A DNA stretch of 5,494 nucleotides. Source: Bacteroidota bacterium (lineage in GTDB: Bacteria; Bacteroidota; Bacteroidia; Bacteroidales; B18-G4). The translations under genes and the position numbers were made by a program. Location: NCBI GenBank assembly GCA_030635045.1, contig DAOVZP010000136.1, forward strand, positions 1-5,494, in the 5' to 3' direction. The notes beneath the pieces were generated by a model that was not told the DNA's origin, made no database searches, and saw only the letters and a program-made list of their open reading frames with translations. This document shows, piece after piece, positions 1 to 5,316 of this stretch. The stretch's first letter is position 1. Every line of letters starts with the position of its first letter.

Positions 1-97
1 CCATTTGAGCTTTTCTTAGCCCCTTTTAACCCAGTTTCTTCAAAACTTAACATTTATAAGTGTTTTCCCAATCCAAATGAATTTTAACCGGACACCA
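1..97. mobile_element. possible end of an insertion that disrupts the ORF6N gene
   Basis: Read on the minus strand, the ORF6N gene loses family resemblance just after its Phe-Asn-Lys-Trp-Lys-Tyr stretch, at about position 98. From there the sequence runs TGGTGTCCGGTTAAAATT and becomes AT-rich with stop codons in several frames. A sharp change from conserved coding sequence to unrelated sequence is what an insertion sequence or a deletion junction would leave. The plus-strand word AATTTTAACCGGACACCAG (80-98) has the look of an IS terminus, but this is only an impression. The matching inverted repeat, transposase and target duplication would lie outside the window. A deletion or simple decay explains the data equally well. 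Confidence 0.22.
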
Positions 98-292
98 GTA
101 TTTCCATTTATTGAATTCTTCAGGGCTTAATTGAAACATAAAGTCTTCCGGAAATCTCTTTATATTTCTTCTGACAGCCTGGTTCATCACCCTGGTTTCA
201 ACCCCATATAATGATGCTAAATCCCGATCAATCATTACCTTACTTCCTCTGATTGAGTAAATCTTAGTCGATATACTATTTTCATTAATCAT
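47..292 (-). CDS. ORF6N domain protein, C-terminally truncated (probable pseudogene)
   Basis: The 81-residue product from the ATG at 292 carries the N-terminal part of an ORF6N domain: [20 protein letters not shown] (residues 10-29), then [20 protein letters not shown] and [14 protein letters not shown]6N is a DNA-binding domain family found in phage antirepressor-like proteins and, very commonly, in Bacteroidota accessory genes. Family members normally continue into a segment ending in a FTEQGVAML-like motif and total roughly 150-200 residues. That segment is missing in all three frames here, and the last ~18 residues look like read-through into unrelated sequence. A TTG at 319 would add nine residues, but the ATG at 292 is preferred because AGGAAGAG lies just upstream of it and it begins nearer the conserved core. 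The gene stands alone. It probably no longer makes a working regulator. The domain call is strong; loss of function is inferred. Confidence 0.7.
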   Translation of the reverse strand: MINENSISTKIYSIRGSKVMIDRDLASLYGVETRVMNQAVRRNIKRFPEDFMFQLSPEEFNKWKYWCPVKIHLDWENTYKC

Positions 293-384
293 AATTCTCT
301 TCCTAAAATATTTTTGCAATTTCTGATTCGTAATGTTAACCCCTACAACTATATTTAATACCTGTTAAAGAAAAATGTCACAGT

Positions 385-392
385 TAAATTTG
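385..392 (+). promoter_or_regulatory. candidate Bacteroidota -7 element (TAAATTTG) upstream of the M16 gene
   Basis: TAAATTTG fits the TAnnTTTG consensus recognised by the Bacteroidota primary sigma factor. The expected TTTG at about -33 is not clear: the bases at the right distance read CCTG. It would give a leader of roughly 200 bases before the M16 start. AT-rich non-coding DNA gives such matches by chance, so this is weak. Confidence 0.22.
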
Positions 393-398
393 GGATTT

Positions 399-424
399 GT
401 TTCGGATTTTCAAGTTTCGGATTT
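399..424. repeat. pair of GTTTCGGATTT direct repeats
   Basis: The 11-base word GTTTCGGATTT occurs at 399-409 and 414-424, a 15-base period, and is flanked by the related words GGGATTT and GGATTTGAAATTT. It looks like a short-word repeat rather than a protein-binding site, although a tandem operator cannot be excluded. Confidence 0.5.
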
Positions 425-501
425 GAAATTTTCCTAGTTGGTGCTCATTTGTAACGAGTACCTGATAAGGCGGTCAAACGATACTCGGTACTCTAAAAGC
501 T

Positions 502-532
502 GTGAAACTCTGTGTCCCCGTGCCTCTGTGGC
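502..532 (+). repeat. CTCTGTG-type short-word repeat
   Basis: The segment is built of near-copies of one word: CTCTGTGTC, CCCGTGC and CTCTGTGGC, preceded by GTGAAA. A related word set (CTTTGTG when read on the minus strand) occurs at 2495-2541. The two together suggest a dispersed family of non-coding repeats. No function is evident. Confidence 0.45.
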
Positions 533-546
533 AATCCCGGGGATTG
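532..546. repeat. 15-base palindrome CAATCCC-G-GGGATTG
   Basis: The arms CAATCCC (532-538) and GGGATTG (540-546) are perfectly complementary around a single central G. As RNA it could form only a short stem with a tight loop, and no run of T follows, so it is a poor intrinsic terminator. As DNA it resembles a dyad operator. It lies 55 bases before the M16 start codon. Confidence 0.4.
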
Positions 547-585
547 GATTTAGAATTTTAAGGTACCCGTTTGATGCTTTTGATA

Positions 586-593
586 TACATTTG
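586..593 (+). promoter_or_regulatory. candidate -7 element (TACATTTG) directly before the M16 start
   Basis: TACATTTG matches TAnnTTTG exactly, but it ends only seven bases before the preferred ATG at 601, so transcription from it would be leaderless or nearly so. A TTTG at 570-573 is upstream, but the gap of 12 bases is shorter than the usual 19-21. If this promoter is real, it rules out the upstream TTG/ATG starts at 571 and 574. Confidence 0.18.
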
Positions 594-600
594 CAAACCC

Positions 601-1833
601 ATGGCAATCAACCCTGAATATCATACACTTAAAAACGGCATCCGCCTGGTGCATATGTCTACCCTGAGCCCGGTGGCACACCTGGGTGTGTTTATCAACA
701 CCGGTACCCGCGATGAGCCGGAAGGGAAAACAGGCCTGGCTCACTTCATCGAGCACATGATATTCAAGGGGACGAAGAAAAGAAAGGCCTACCACATCCT
801 GAACAGGCTTGAAAGTGTCGGGGGCGAACTGAATGCCTTCACAACGAAAGAATATACCAGCATCTACACATCATTTTTGAATACATGGTATCCCAGGGCG
901 GCCGAATTGCTCGCCGATATCATCTTTAACTCCACATTTCCCGCCAGGGAGATAGAAAAAGAGAAGGGTATCATCATTGAAGAGATCAACTCATACAAGG
1001 ATACCCCCTCAGACCTGATCTATGATGATTTTGAGAGCGCCCTTTTCAGGGATCACCCATTGGGACGGTCTATTCTTGGTACTCCCGGGCATGTAAAGGC
1101 ATATAAAAGAAACGATGTTTATGAGTTCTTCTCGAAGAATTACTGCACCGACAGGATGGTTATCTGCTCGGTTGGCGGGGTGAGTTTTCCGAGGTTCGTA
1201 AAGTATATTGAGAAATATTTTACCGAAGAGGAAAGTAAAACAGACTTGATACGTCTTGCACCGGCAGTGGAGTATAAGCCTTTCAAACTCCGGGAGGAGC
1301 GAAATACTCACCAGAGCCACACTGTGATCGGCAACAGGGCCTATGCACGTCATCATGAACACCGCTTTGCATTTGGTTTGCTCAACAACATCCTTGGCGG
1401 GCCCGGGCTGAATTCCCGGCTGAACATGATGGTGCGCGAAAAGCATGGCTATGCCTACAGCATCGATTCTTTCTATTATCCCTATTCTGATACAGGAGTA
1501 TGGGGGATCTACCTTGGAACTCATAACGGAACTTCTGATAAAGCCATTAAGCTGGTGATGAAAGAATTGAAAAAGCTTCGTGATACAAAGCTTGGCAGTC
1601 TGCAGCTTTCACAGGCAAAAAAACAATACCGGGGGCAGATCGCCATAGCTTTTGATTCCAACATTAATGTAATGCTCAGTGGCGGGAGGAGTTGCATGCA
1701 CGACCAGCGTCTGTTAAGCATGGAGGGTATTTACAGCAAGATCGATAATATAAGCGGAGCAGACCTCCTGGAAGTGGCCAACGAGATCTTCGATCCCCGG
1801 CAAGTCAGTTTATTAACATATTCAGCTTTATGA
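601..1833 (+). CDS. M16 family zinc metallopeptidase (insulinase/pitrilysin superfamily)
   Basis: The 410-residue protein is a predicted zinc endopeptidase of the M16B type (processing-peptidase-like, compare Bacillus YmxG). The inverted zinc motif HxxEH is seen as HFIEH at residues 48-52, within TGLAHFIEHMIFKGT. The third zinc ligand is expected in the EEI of residues 127-129, about 75 residues later as in the family. The second, catalytically silent domain is also present and keeps the conserved Gly-rich, SRL and RE-x-x-GYAYS stretch at about 266-287, which in this family helps bind substrate. Length is normal and both halves are present. No signal peptide is seen, so it is probably cytoplasmic. 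TTG 571 and ATG 574 lie in frame upstream, but the ATG at 601 is chosen because it starts next to the usual YHTLKNGIRL beginning. Its stop overlaps the next start (ATGA), implying translational coupling. Its substrate cannot be told from sequence. Confidence 0.93.
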   Translation: MAINPEYHTLKNGIRLVHMSTLSPVAHLGVFINTGTRDEPEGKTGLAHFIEHMIFKGTKKRKAYHILNRLESVGGELNAFTTKEYTSIYTSFLNTWYPRAAELLADIIFNSTFPAREIEKEKGIIIEEINSYKDTPSDLIYDDFESALFRDHPLGRSILGTPGHVKAYKRNDVYEFFSKNYCTDRMVICSVGGVSFPRFVKYIEKYFTEEESKTDLIRLAPAVEYKPFKLREERNTHQSHTVIGNRAYARHHEHRFAFGLLNNILGGPGLNSRLNMMVREKHGYAYSIDSFYYPYSDTGVWGIYLGTHNGTSDKAIKLVMKELKKLRDTKLGSLQLSQAKKQYRGQIAIAFDSNINVMLSGGRSCMHDQRLLSMEGIYSKIDNISGADLLEVANEIFDPRQVSLLTYSAL

Positions 1834-2471
1834 GTTTCCTGAATGAAGATATCCTGTCATATCTTGAGGAGCATACACCTCCTGAGCCTGAGTTGTTGAA
1901 GAAACTCGACCGCGAGACCAACCTCAAAGTGCCATATCCCAACATGCTCACCGGCCATATACAGGGCAGGTTTCTCTCATTTATCAGCAAGATATTACGG
2001 CCAAAGAACATCCTCGAGATAGGCACCTACACCGGCTACTCTGCCATATGCTTCGCTGAAGGGCTTGCCCCGGACGGCCATATTCACACCATCGATAAGA
2101 ACCAGGAAGTGGCGGATATTGCCAATCGCTATTTCCGCGAAGCGGGACTGCAAGACACCATTACATGCCACCGGGGGGATGCACTCACAATCATCCCGGA
2201 GTTGGACCAAAAGTTTGACCTGATCTTTCTTGATGCCGACAAGGAAAATTATCCTGAATATCTTGGCATGCTCAAGGAAAAACTCAGCCCGGATGGCCTC
2301 ATGATGATCGACAATACCCTGTGGAGTGGCAAGGTGATTAAAAAAGCCCACTCCGGCGATCATGAAACGCAAGGCATTCAGAAACTTAATAATATGGTAA
2401 ATGAAGATCCGGAACTGGATAGCTTTCTGCTTCCACTACGTGATGGAATCACCTTAGTACGGTGGAAATAA
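1830..2471 (+). CDS. SAM-dependent O-methyltransferase, TrmR/YrrM-like
   Basis: The 213-residue protein is a class I methyltransferase of the family that includes catechol and caffeoyl-CoA O-methyltransferases (Methyltransf_3). Motif I is ILEIGTYTGYSA (61-72), the acidic residue ending strand 2 is D89 in HTIDKNQ, and HRGDA (114-118) follows. The divalent-metal ligands expected for this family are present as D135 in IFLDADKEN and D161-N162 in IDNTLWSGKV. Bacterial relatives include Bacillus TrmR (YrrM), which methylates 5-hydroxyuridine at tRNA position 34. That is the most likely role, but small-molecule methylation cannot be excluded, so no symbol is given. It begins inside the stop codon of the M16 gene (4-base overlap) with no Shine-Dalgarno, so it is probably translated by coupling. 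Length is normal for the group. Confidence 0.9.
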   Translation: MSFLNEDILSYLEEHTPPEPELLKKLDRETNLKVPYPNMLTGHIQGRFLSFISKILRPKNILEIGTYTGYSAICFAEGLAPDGHIHTIDKNQEVADIANRYFREAGLQDTITCHRGDALTIIPELDQKFDLIFLDADKENYPEYLGMLKEKLSPDGLMMIDNTLWSGKVIKKAHSGDHETQGIQKLNNMVNEDPELDSFLLPLRDGITLVRWK

Positions 2472-2494
2472 GATATCAGAATTCAGAAAATTTT

Positions 2495-2541
2495 CTTAAC
2501 CACAAAGAACCCAAAGGATTTCACAAAGGAACCATAAAGGC
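2495..2541 (-). repeat. CACAAAG-type short-word repeat (minus-strand CTTTGTG)
   Basis: Four near-copies of a 10-11 base word follow one another: CCACAAAGAA, CCCAAAGGAT, TTCACAAAGG and ACCATAAAGG. Read on the minus strand these are CTTTGTG-like words ending in TTTGTGGTTAAG. They resemble the CTCTGTG words at 502-532 in reverse orientation. No open reading frame or terminator structure is evident. Confidence 0.5.
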
Positions 2542-2556
2542 AGACTACATCATACT

Positions 2557-2590
2557 GTCAACCGCCAACCGTCAACCGTCAACCGTCAAC
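2557..2590. repeat. heptamer tandem array, 4.9 copies of GTCAACC
   Basis: Units are GTCAACC (2557-2563), GCCAACC (2564-2570), GTCAACC (2571-2577), GTCAACC (2578-2584) and GTCAAC (2585-2590). Only one base in the array deviates. It ends two bases before the purE stop codon (2593-2595). Near identity of the copies suggests recent expansion by slippage or repeat transfer. It lies outside the coding sequence, so copy-number changes would alter only the 3' untranslated region of purE or of the facing methyltransferase transcript. Confidence 0.85.
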
Positions 2591-2592
2591 TA

Positions 2593-3099
2593 TTAGTTGG
2601 TTTTAAACTTAAACTTAACCTCCTGCAGGTCCTCGTTCGCCTTCACTATCTTCTTCTTAAGGTTTTCTTTATAGGCGATGGTCTTCTTCATCAGTTCAGC
2701 ATCACCACTGGCCAGGATCTGAGCTGCGAGTATGCCGGCATTCATGGCGCCGTTAATGCCAACAGTAGCAACCGGGATTCCCGGGGGCATCTGCACAATT
2801 GCGAGGAGCGAATCCATGCCGTCAAGGCTTGCTTTAATAGGTACTCCGATCACTGGGATTGGAGTCATAGCGGCGATCACACCGGGCAGATGTGCTGCCA
2901 TCCCGGCTCCGGCAATGATTACCTTGATGCCATTGGCAACTGCATTTTTTGCAAAAACCTCAACCTCATCGGGTGTGCGATGTGCTGAAAGTGCATTCAT
3001 CTCGAATGGTATCTCCATTTCATTAAGGAAGGCAGCGGCCTTTTCCATAACCGGAAGGTCGGAGGTGCTGCCCATGATAATGCTGATAACTGCTTTCAT
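2593..3099 (-). CDS. purE: N5-carboxyaminoimidazole ribonucleotide mutase (class I PurE)
   Basis: The 168-residue cytoplasmic enzyme converts N5-CAIR to CAIR in de novo purine synthesis, normally after PurK makes N5-CAIR. PurK is not in the window. Family signatures are clear: SIIMGSTSDLPVMEKA (6-21), the catalytic-loop SAHRTP (38-43) with the proton-transfer histidine at H40, the IIAGAGMAAHLPGVIA stretch (61-76), PVIGVPI (82-88), and GMDSLLAIVQMPPGIPVATV (94-113). The C-terminus ends in a Lys-rich tail of about 25 residues. Length is typical for class I. It is transcribed away from hpt, leaving 107 bases between the two starts. No Shine-Dalgarno is seen before the ATG at 3099, only an A/T-rich leader as is usual in Bacteroidota. 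Confidence 0.97.
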   Translation of the reverse strand: MKAVISIIMGSTSDLPVMEKAAAFLNEMEIPFEMNALSAHRTPDEVEVFAKNAVANGIKVIIAGAGMAAHLPGVIAAMTPIPVIGVPIKASLDGMDSLLAIVQMPPGIPVATVGINGAMNAGILAAQILASGDAELMKKTIAYKENLKKKIVKANEDLQEVKFKFKTN

Positions 3100-3135
3100 A
3101 TGATCGTAGTTTTAATTTCCTGACTGTTTGCTGTG

Positions 3136-3143
3136 CAAAAATA
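3136..3143 (-). promoter_or_regulatory. candidate -7 element of the purE promoter (TATTTTTG)
   Basis: Read on the minus strand, 3143 to 3136 gives TATTTTTG, an exact match to TAnnTTTG. Transcription would start at about 3130, leaving a leader of roughly 30 bases before the purE ATG. A matching TTTG at -33 is not evident. The position, between two divergent starts, makes it more credible than an isolated match. Confidence 0.42.
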
Positions 3144-3153
3144 ACCATTATTT
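3139..3153. promoter_or_regulatory. small inverted repeat AAATAA-CCA-TTATTT between purE and hpt
   Basis: The arms AAATAA (3139-3144) and TTATTT (3148-3153) are perfect complements around CCA, and the site overlaps the candidate purE -7 element. A regulator binding here could affect both divergent genes. The arms are short and AT-rich, so chance is a serious alternative. Confidence 0.2.
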
Positions 3154-3165
3154 GAGCTTATCCAC

Positions 3166-3173
3166 TATATTTG
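3166..3173 (+). promoter_or_regulatory. candidate -7 element of the hpt-obgE-PAP2 promoter (TATATTTG)
   Basis: TATATTTG matches the Bacteroidota TAnnTTTG consensus exactly. It would start transcription at about 3178-3180, giving a leader near 28 bases before the hpt ATG. A TTTG occurs at 3151-3154, but 11 bases upstream is too close for a standard -33 element. It is the best promoter candidate for the three-gene plus-strand unit. Confidence 0.45.
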
Positions 3174-3206
3174 TAGGATAGTGTACCCAGGCTAACAGAT
3201 TTATAT

Positions 3207-3746
3207 ATGGACAAAGTTAAAGTAAGGGATAAAGAATTCTCACTCTTCCTCACAGCAGAGGAGATCGACAAGGCTGTAGAACAGGTCGCAGAGATGATAA
3301 ATGCTGATATGCAGGGAAAGGATCCGCTGTTTCTCTGTGTTCTGAACGGAGCCTTTATTTTTGCTTCTGATCTGTTAAAGAAGGTTGAGGTTGATTGCGA
3401 GATATCTTTTGTGAAACTATCTTCCTATGTGGGAACACAAACCACAAACACTGTAAGGGAACTTATCGGGCTCGATCAGGTATTAACCGATCGGACGGTT
3501 GTTGTGGTTGAGGATATTATCGACACAGGAATTACGATGTCCTATACGCTTGAGAAACTGAGGAAACTAGGTGCCTCCGATGTGAGGATAGCTACCCTGT
3601 TATTTAAGCCTGAAGCATTTAAAAAGGATTATCCCATTGATTATGTCGGTATAGTCATCCCCAATGAGTTTATTGTTGGCTATGGCCTCGATTATGATGG
3701 CCACGGGCGCAACTTTCCTGATATTTATAAGATTATTGAAGATTAA
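3207..3746 (+). CDS. hpt: hypoxanthine(-guanine) phosphoribosyltransferase
   Basis: The 179-residue cytoplasmic enzyme joins hypoxanthine or guanine to PRPP to form IMP or GMP in purine salvage. The PRPP-binding signature VVVVEDIIDTGIT spans residues 98-110, with the acidic pair E102-D103 and the probable catalytic base D106. Upstream are LCVLNGAFIFASDL (43-56), the start of the fold's active site, and the flexible-loop segment LSSYVGTQTTNT (71-82). Downstream, FKPE (133-136) supplies the base-contacting lysine, and FIVGYGLDY (155-163) with GRNFPDIYKI (167-176) forms the conserved C-terminal part. Length is typical. It is the first gene of a tight unit: its stop is 3 bases before obgE. Base preference between hypoxanthine and guanine cannot be read from sequence. 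Confidence 0.96.
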   Translation: MDKVKVRDKEFSLFLTAEEIDKAVEQVAEMINADMQGKDPLFLCVLNGAFIFASDLLKKVEVDCEISFVKLSSYVGTQTTNTVRELIGLDQVLTDRTVVVVEDIIDTGITMSYTLEKLRKLGASDVRIATLLFKPEAFKKDYPIDYVGIVIPNEFIVGYGLDYDGHGRNFPDIYKIIED

Positions 3747-3749
3747 GAC

Positions 3750-4739
3750 ATGGGCAATTCCAATTTCGTGGATTATGTGAAGATCAACTGCCGCTCGGGC
3801 AAGGGAGGTGCCGGATCAAAACACCTCCGCAGGGAGAAGTATGTTGCAAGGGGTGGCCCCGATGGCGGTGATGGTGGCCGTGGAGGCCATATCGTGTTGC
3901 AGGGGAATGCCCAGCTCTGGACATTGCTCCACCTGAAATTTACCAAACATATCAGGGCCGAACACGGTGAATCGGGCGGAAGGCAAACCAGTACGGGTGC
4001 CAGTGGTAAGGATCAGATCATTGAAGTACCCCTGGGCACTATTGCCAGGCTCTCTGAAACGGAGGAATATATTTGTGAGATCACCGAAGATGGCGAAAAG
4101 CATGTGATGATAAAAGGTGGCCGTGGCGGGCTGGGAAATGATCATTTCAAATCACCTACCAACCAGACACCCCGCTATGCCCAGCCCGGAGAACAGGGTG
4201 AAGAAGCCTGGATCAACCTTGAATTGAAACTGCTTGCCGACGTTGGACTTGTTGGTTTCCCGAATGCAGGGAAATCCACACTCCTGTCTGTTGTATCAGC
4301 TGCTAAACCTGAAATTGCAGACTACCCTTTTACAACGCTGAGGCCGAATCTTGGCATCGTTTCATACCGCGACCACCGTTCTTTCGTGATGGCCGACATC
4401 CCCGGCATAATTGAAGGGGCACATGAGGGAAAGGGCCTCGGACTGCGTTTCCTCCGGCATATTGAAAGAAACTCACTGCTGCTTTTTATGGTGCCCTGCG
4501 ATACCAATGATATCGCTGATGAATATGGGATACTTTTAAGGGAGTTGCAGCAATATAATCCTGAACTGCTTGACAAACAAAGGATACTGGCTGTCACAAA
4601 GTCTGACATGATCGACGATGAGCTAAAAGCTGAGATAGAGAAGGAACTGCCTGATGTTCCTTATGTATTTATTAGTTCTATTGCGCAACAGGGGCTTGCA
4701 GAATTGAAAGACCTTATCTGGGACAAGCTGAATGAATAG
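3750..4739 (+). CDS. obgE: GTPase ObgE/CgtA
   Basis: The 329-residue protein is the essential ribosome-associated Obg GTPase, which acts in 50S subunit maturation and binds ppGpp. The N-terminal Obg fold covers about residues 1-158 and shows its glycine-rich runs, for example [13 protein letters not shown] (35-47) and KGGRGGLGN (122-130). The G domain follows: G1 GFPNAGKST (169-177), switch I DYPFTT (191-196), G3 DIPG (216-219) with [21 protein letters not shown]4 TKSD (283-286, in place of NKxD) and G5 ISS (308-310). It ends right after the G domain. The C-terminal OCT domain of many Firmicutes and Actinobacteria is absent, which is normal for other phyla. It starts 3 bases after hpt and its last 8 bases overlap the PAP2 gene. 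No Shine-Dalgarno is seen, so coupling to hpt translation is likely. Confidence 0.97.
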   Translation: MGNSNFVDYVKINCRSGKGGAGSKHLRREKYVARGGPDGGDGGRGGHIVLQGNAQLWTLLHLKFTKHIRAEHGESGGRQTSTGASGKDQIIEVPLGTIARLSETEEYICEITEDGEKHVMIKGGRGGLGNDHFKSPTNQTPRYAQPGEQGEEAWINLELKLLADVGLVGFPNAGKSTLLSVVSAAKPEIADYPFTTLRPNLGIVSYRDHRSFVMADIPGIIEGAHEGKGLGLRFLRHIERNSLLLFMVPCDTNDIADEYGILLRELQQYNPELLDKQRILAVTKSDMIDDELKAEIEKELPDVPYVFISSIAQQGLAELKDLIWDKLNE

Positions 4740-5316
4740 TTTCTTAAATATGCTGAATACCTGGGATACGGACCTGTTCCTGATCCTGAACGGAGCCCAT
4801 AACAGCTTCTGGGATTTTATCATGTACTGGGCCAGCGACAAATTCATCTGGATCCCGGTTTATGCCTTGTTTCTCTTTATTTTATGGCGAAAGTATTACA
4901 CTAAGATCTGGATCGTGATGCTCTTTGCTGCCTTGCTCATATTCCTGAGTGACCAGATATCTGTTCATCTGTTTAAAGATGTGTTTCAAAGGCTCCGGCC
5001 CTGTAATGATCCTGCATTGGAAGGGATGGTTCACCTGGTCAATGGAAAATGTGGGGGCTCATTCGGTTTCTATTCCTCTCATGCATCCAATATTTTTGCC
5101 ATTGCTGTGTTTGTGATCTCCCTGCTGGGGAAGAAAAATCCATGGATACTTTTGCTTATTCTCATCTGGGCAGGACTGATCGCTTATAGCAGGATCTATC
5201 TTGGAGTACACTATCCGGGTGATGTTATTGCGGGTGCAATGGTTGGTTCCTTTTTTGGCTGGATGGTAGCGCGGTTTCTGAAAAATCTCCTCAAAAAACG
5301 GGGAAATTTGATTTAA
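4732..5316 (+). CDS. PAP2-family membrane phosphatase
   Basis: The 194-residue integral membrane protein belongs to the type 2 phosphatidic acid phosphatase superfamily. All three active-site motifs are present: K-x6-RP as K82 to R89-P90, the second motif as YSSH with H117 (usual form PSGH), and SR-x5-H-x3-D as S153-R154, H160 and D164. Hydrophobic segments lie at about 38-52, 58-73, 119-132, 137-150 and 165-180, followed by a Lys/Arg-rich tail. Likely substrates are undecaprenyl diphosphate (cell-wall lipid recycling) or phosphatidic/phosphatidylglycerol phosphates; the sequence does not decide which. The ATG at 4732 overlaps the obgE stop by 8 bases and has a weak GGGA upstream. An in-frame ATG at 4750 is an alternative that would remove six residues and the overlap. 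It is the last gene of the hpt unit in this window. Confidence 0.92.
   Translation: MNSFLNMLNTWDTDLFLILNGAHNSFWDFIMYWASDKFIWIPVYALFLFILWRKYYTKIWIVMLFAALLIFLSDQISVHLFKDVFQRLRPCNDPALEGMVHLVNGKCGGSFGFYSSHASNIFAIAVFVISLLGKKNPWILLLILIWAGLIAYSRIYLGVHYPGDVIAGAMVGSFFGWMVARFLKNLLKKRGNLI

Larger units (their letters stand above)
320..600. other. non-coding gap between the ORF6N remnant and the M16 peptidase gene
   Basis: This stretch of about 280 bases holds no credible gene. It contains a pair of 11-base direct repeats (399-409 and 414-424), a CTCTGTG-type word repeat (502-532), a 15-base palindrome (532-546) and two matches to the Bacteroidota -7 element (385-392 and 586-593). It separates two divergently transcribed genes, so it should include the promoter for the M16 gene. 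Confidence 0.6.
2472..2592. other. 121-base gap between convergent genes, filled by repeats
   Basis: The methyltransferase and purE genes end facing each other here. Apart from two repeat blocks (2495-2541 and 2557-2590) I see no gene and no clear stem-loop with a T-run in either direction. Where transcription stops is therefore not shown by the sequence. The 13-base palindrome CAACTATTAGTTG (2587-2599), which includes the purE stop codon, is too tight for a good hairpin. Confidence 0.55.

Noticed and set aside
1009..1524. 171-codon open frame on the minus strand within the M16 gene
   Set aside because: It lies antisense to a clearly conserved peptidase, shows no recognisable domain, and has Cys/His/Pro-rich composition typical of a shadow frame.
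1995..2372. 125-codon minus-strand frame within the methyltransferase gene
   Set aside because: It is antisense to a strongly conserved methyltransferase and has no motif of its own.
2557..2590. CRISPR array
   Set aside because: Units are seven bases with no spacers, far from CRISPR repeat geometry, and no cas gene is present.
2732..3103. 123-codon plus-strand frame opposite purE
   Set aside because: It mirrors the conserved purE reading frame; its Ala/Pro/Ile-rich content is the complement of PurE codons and no family is recognised.
3816..4145. 109-codon minus-strand frame opposite the obgE N-terminal domain
   Set aside because: A shadow of the glycine-rich Obg fold; no recognisable protein.
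4900..5316. PAP2 gene regarded as inactive because the second motif is YSSH, not PSGH
   Set aside because: The catalytic histidine H117 and all residues of the other two motifs are present, and SSH forms are seen in PAP2 proteins of this phylum to my knowledge.
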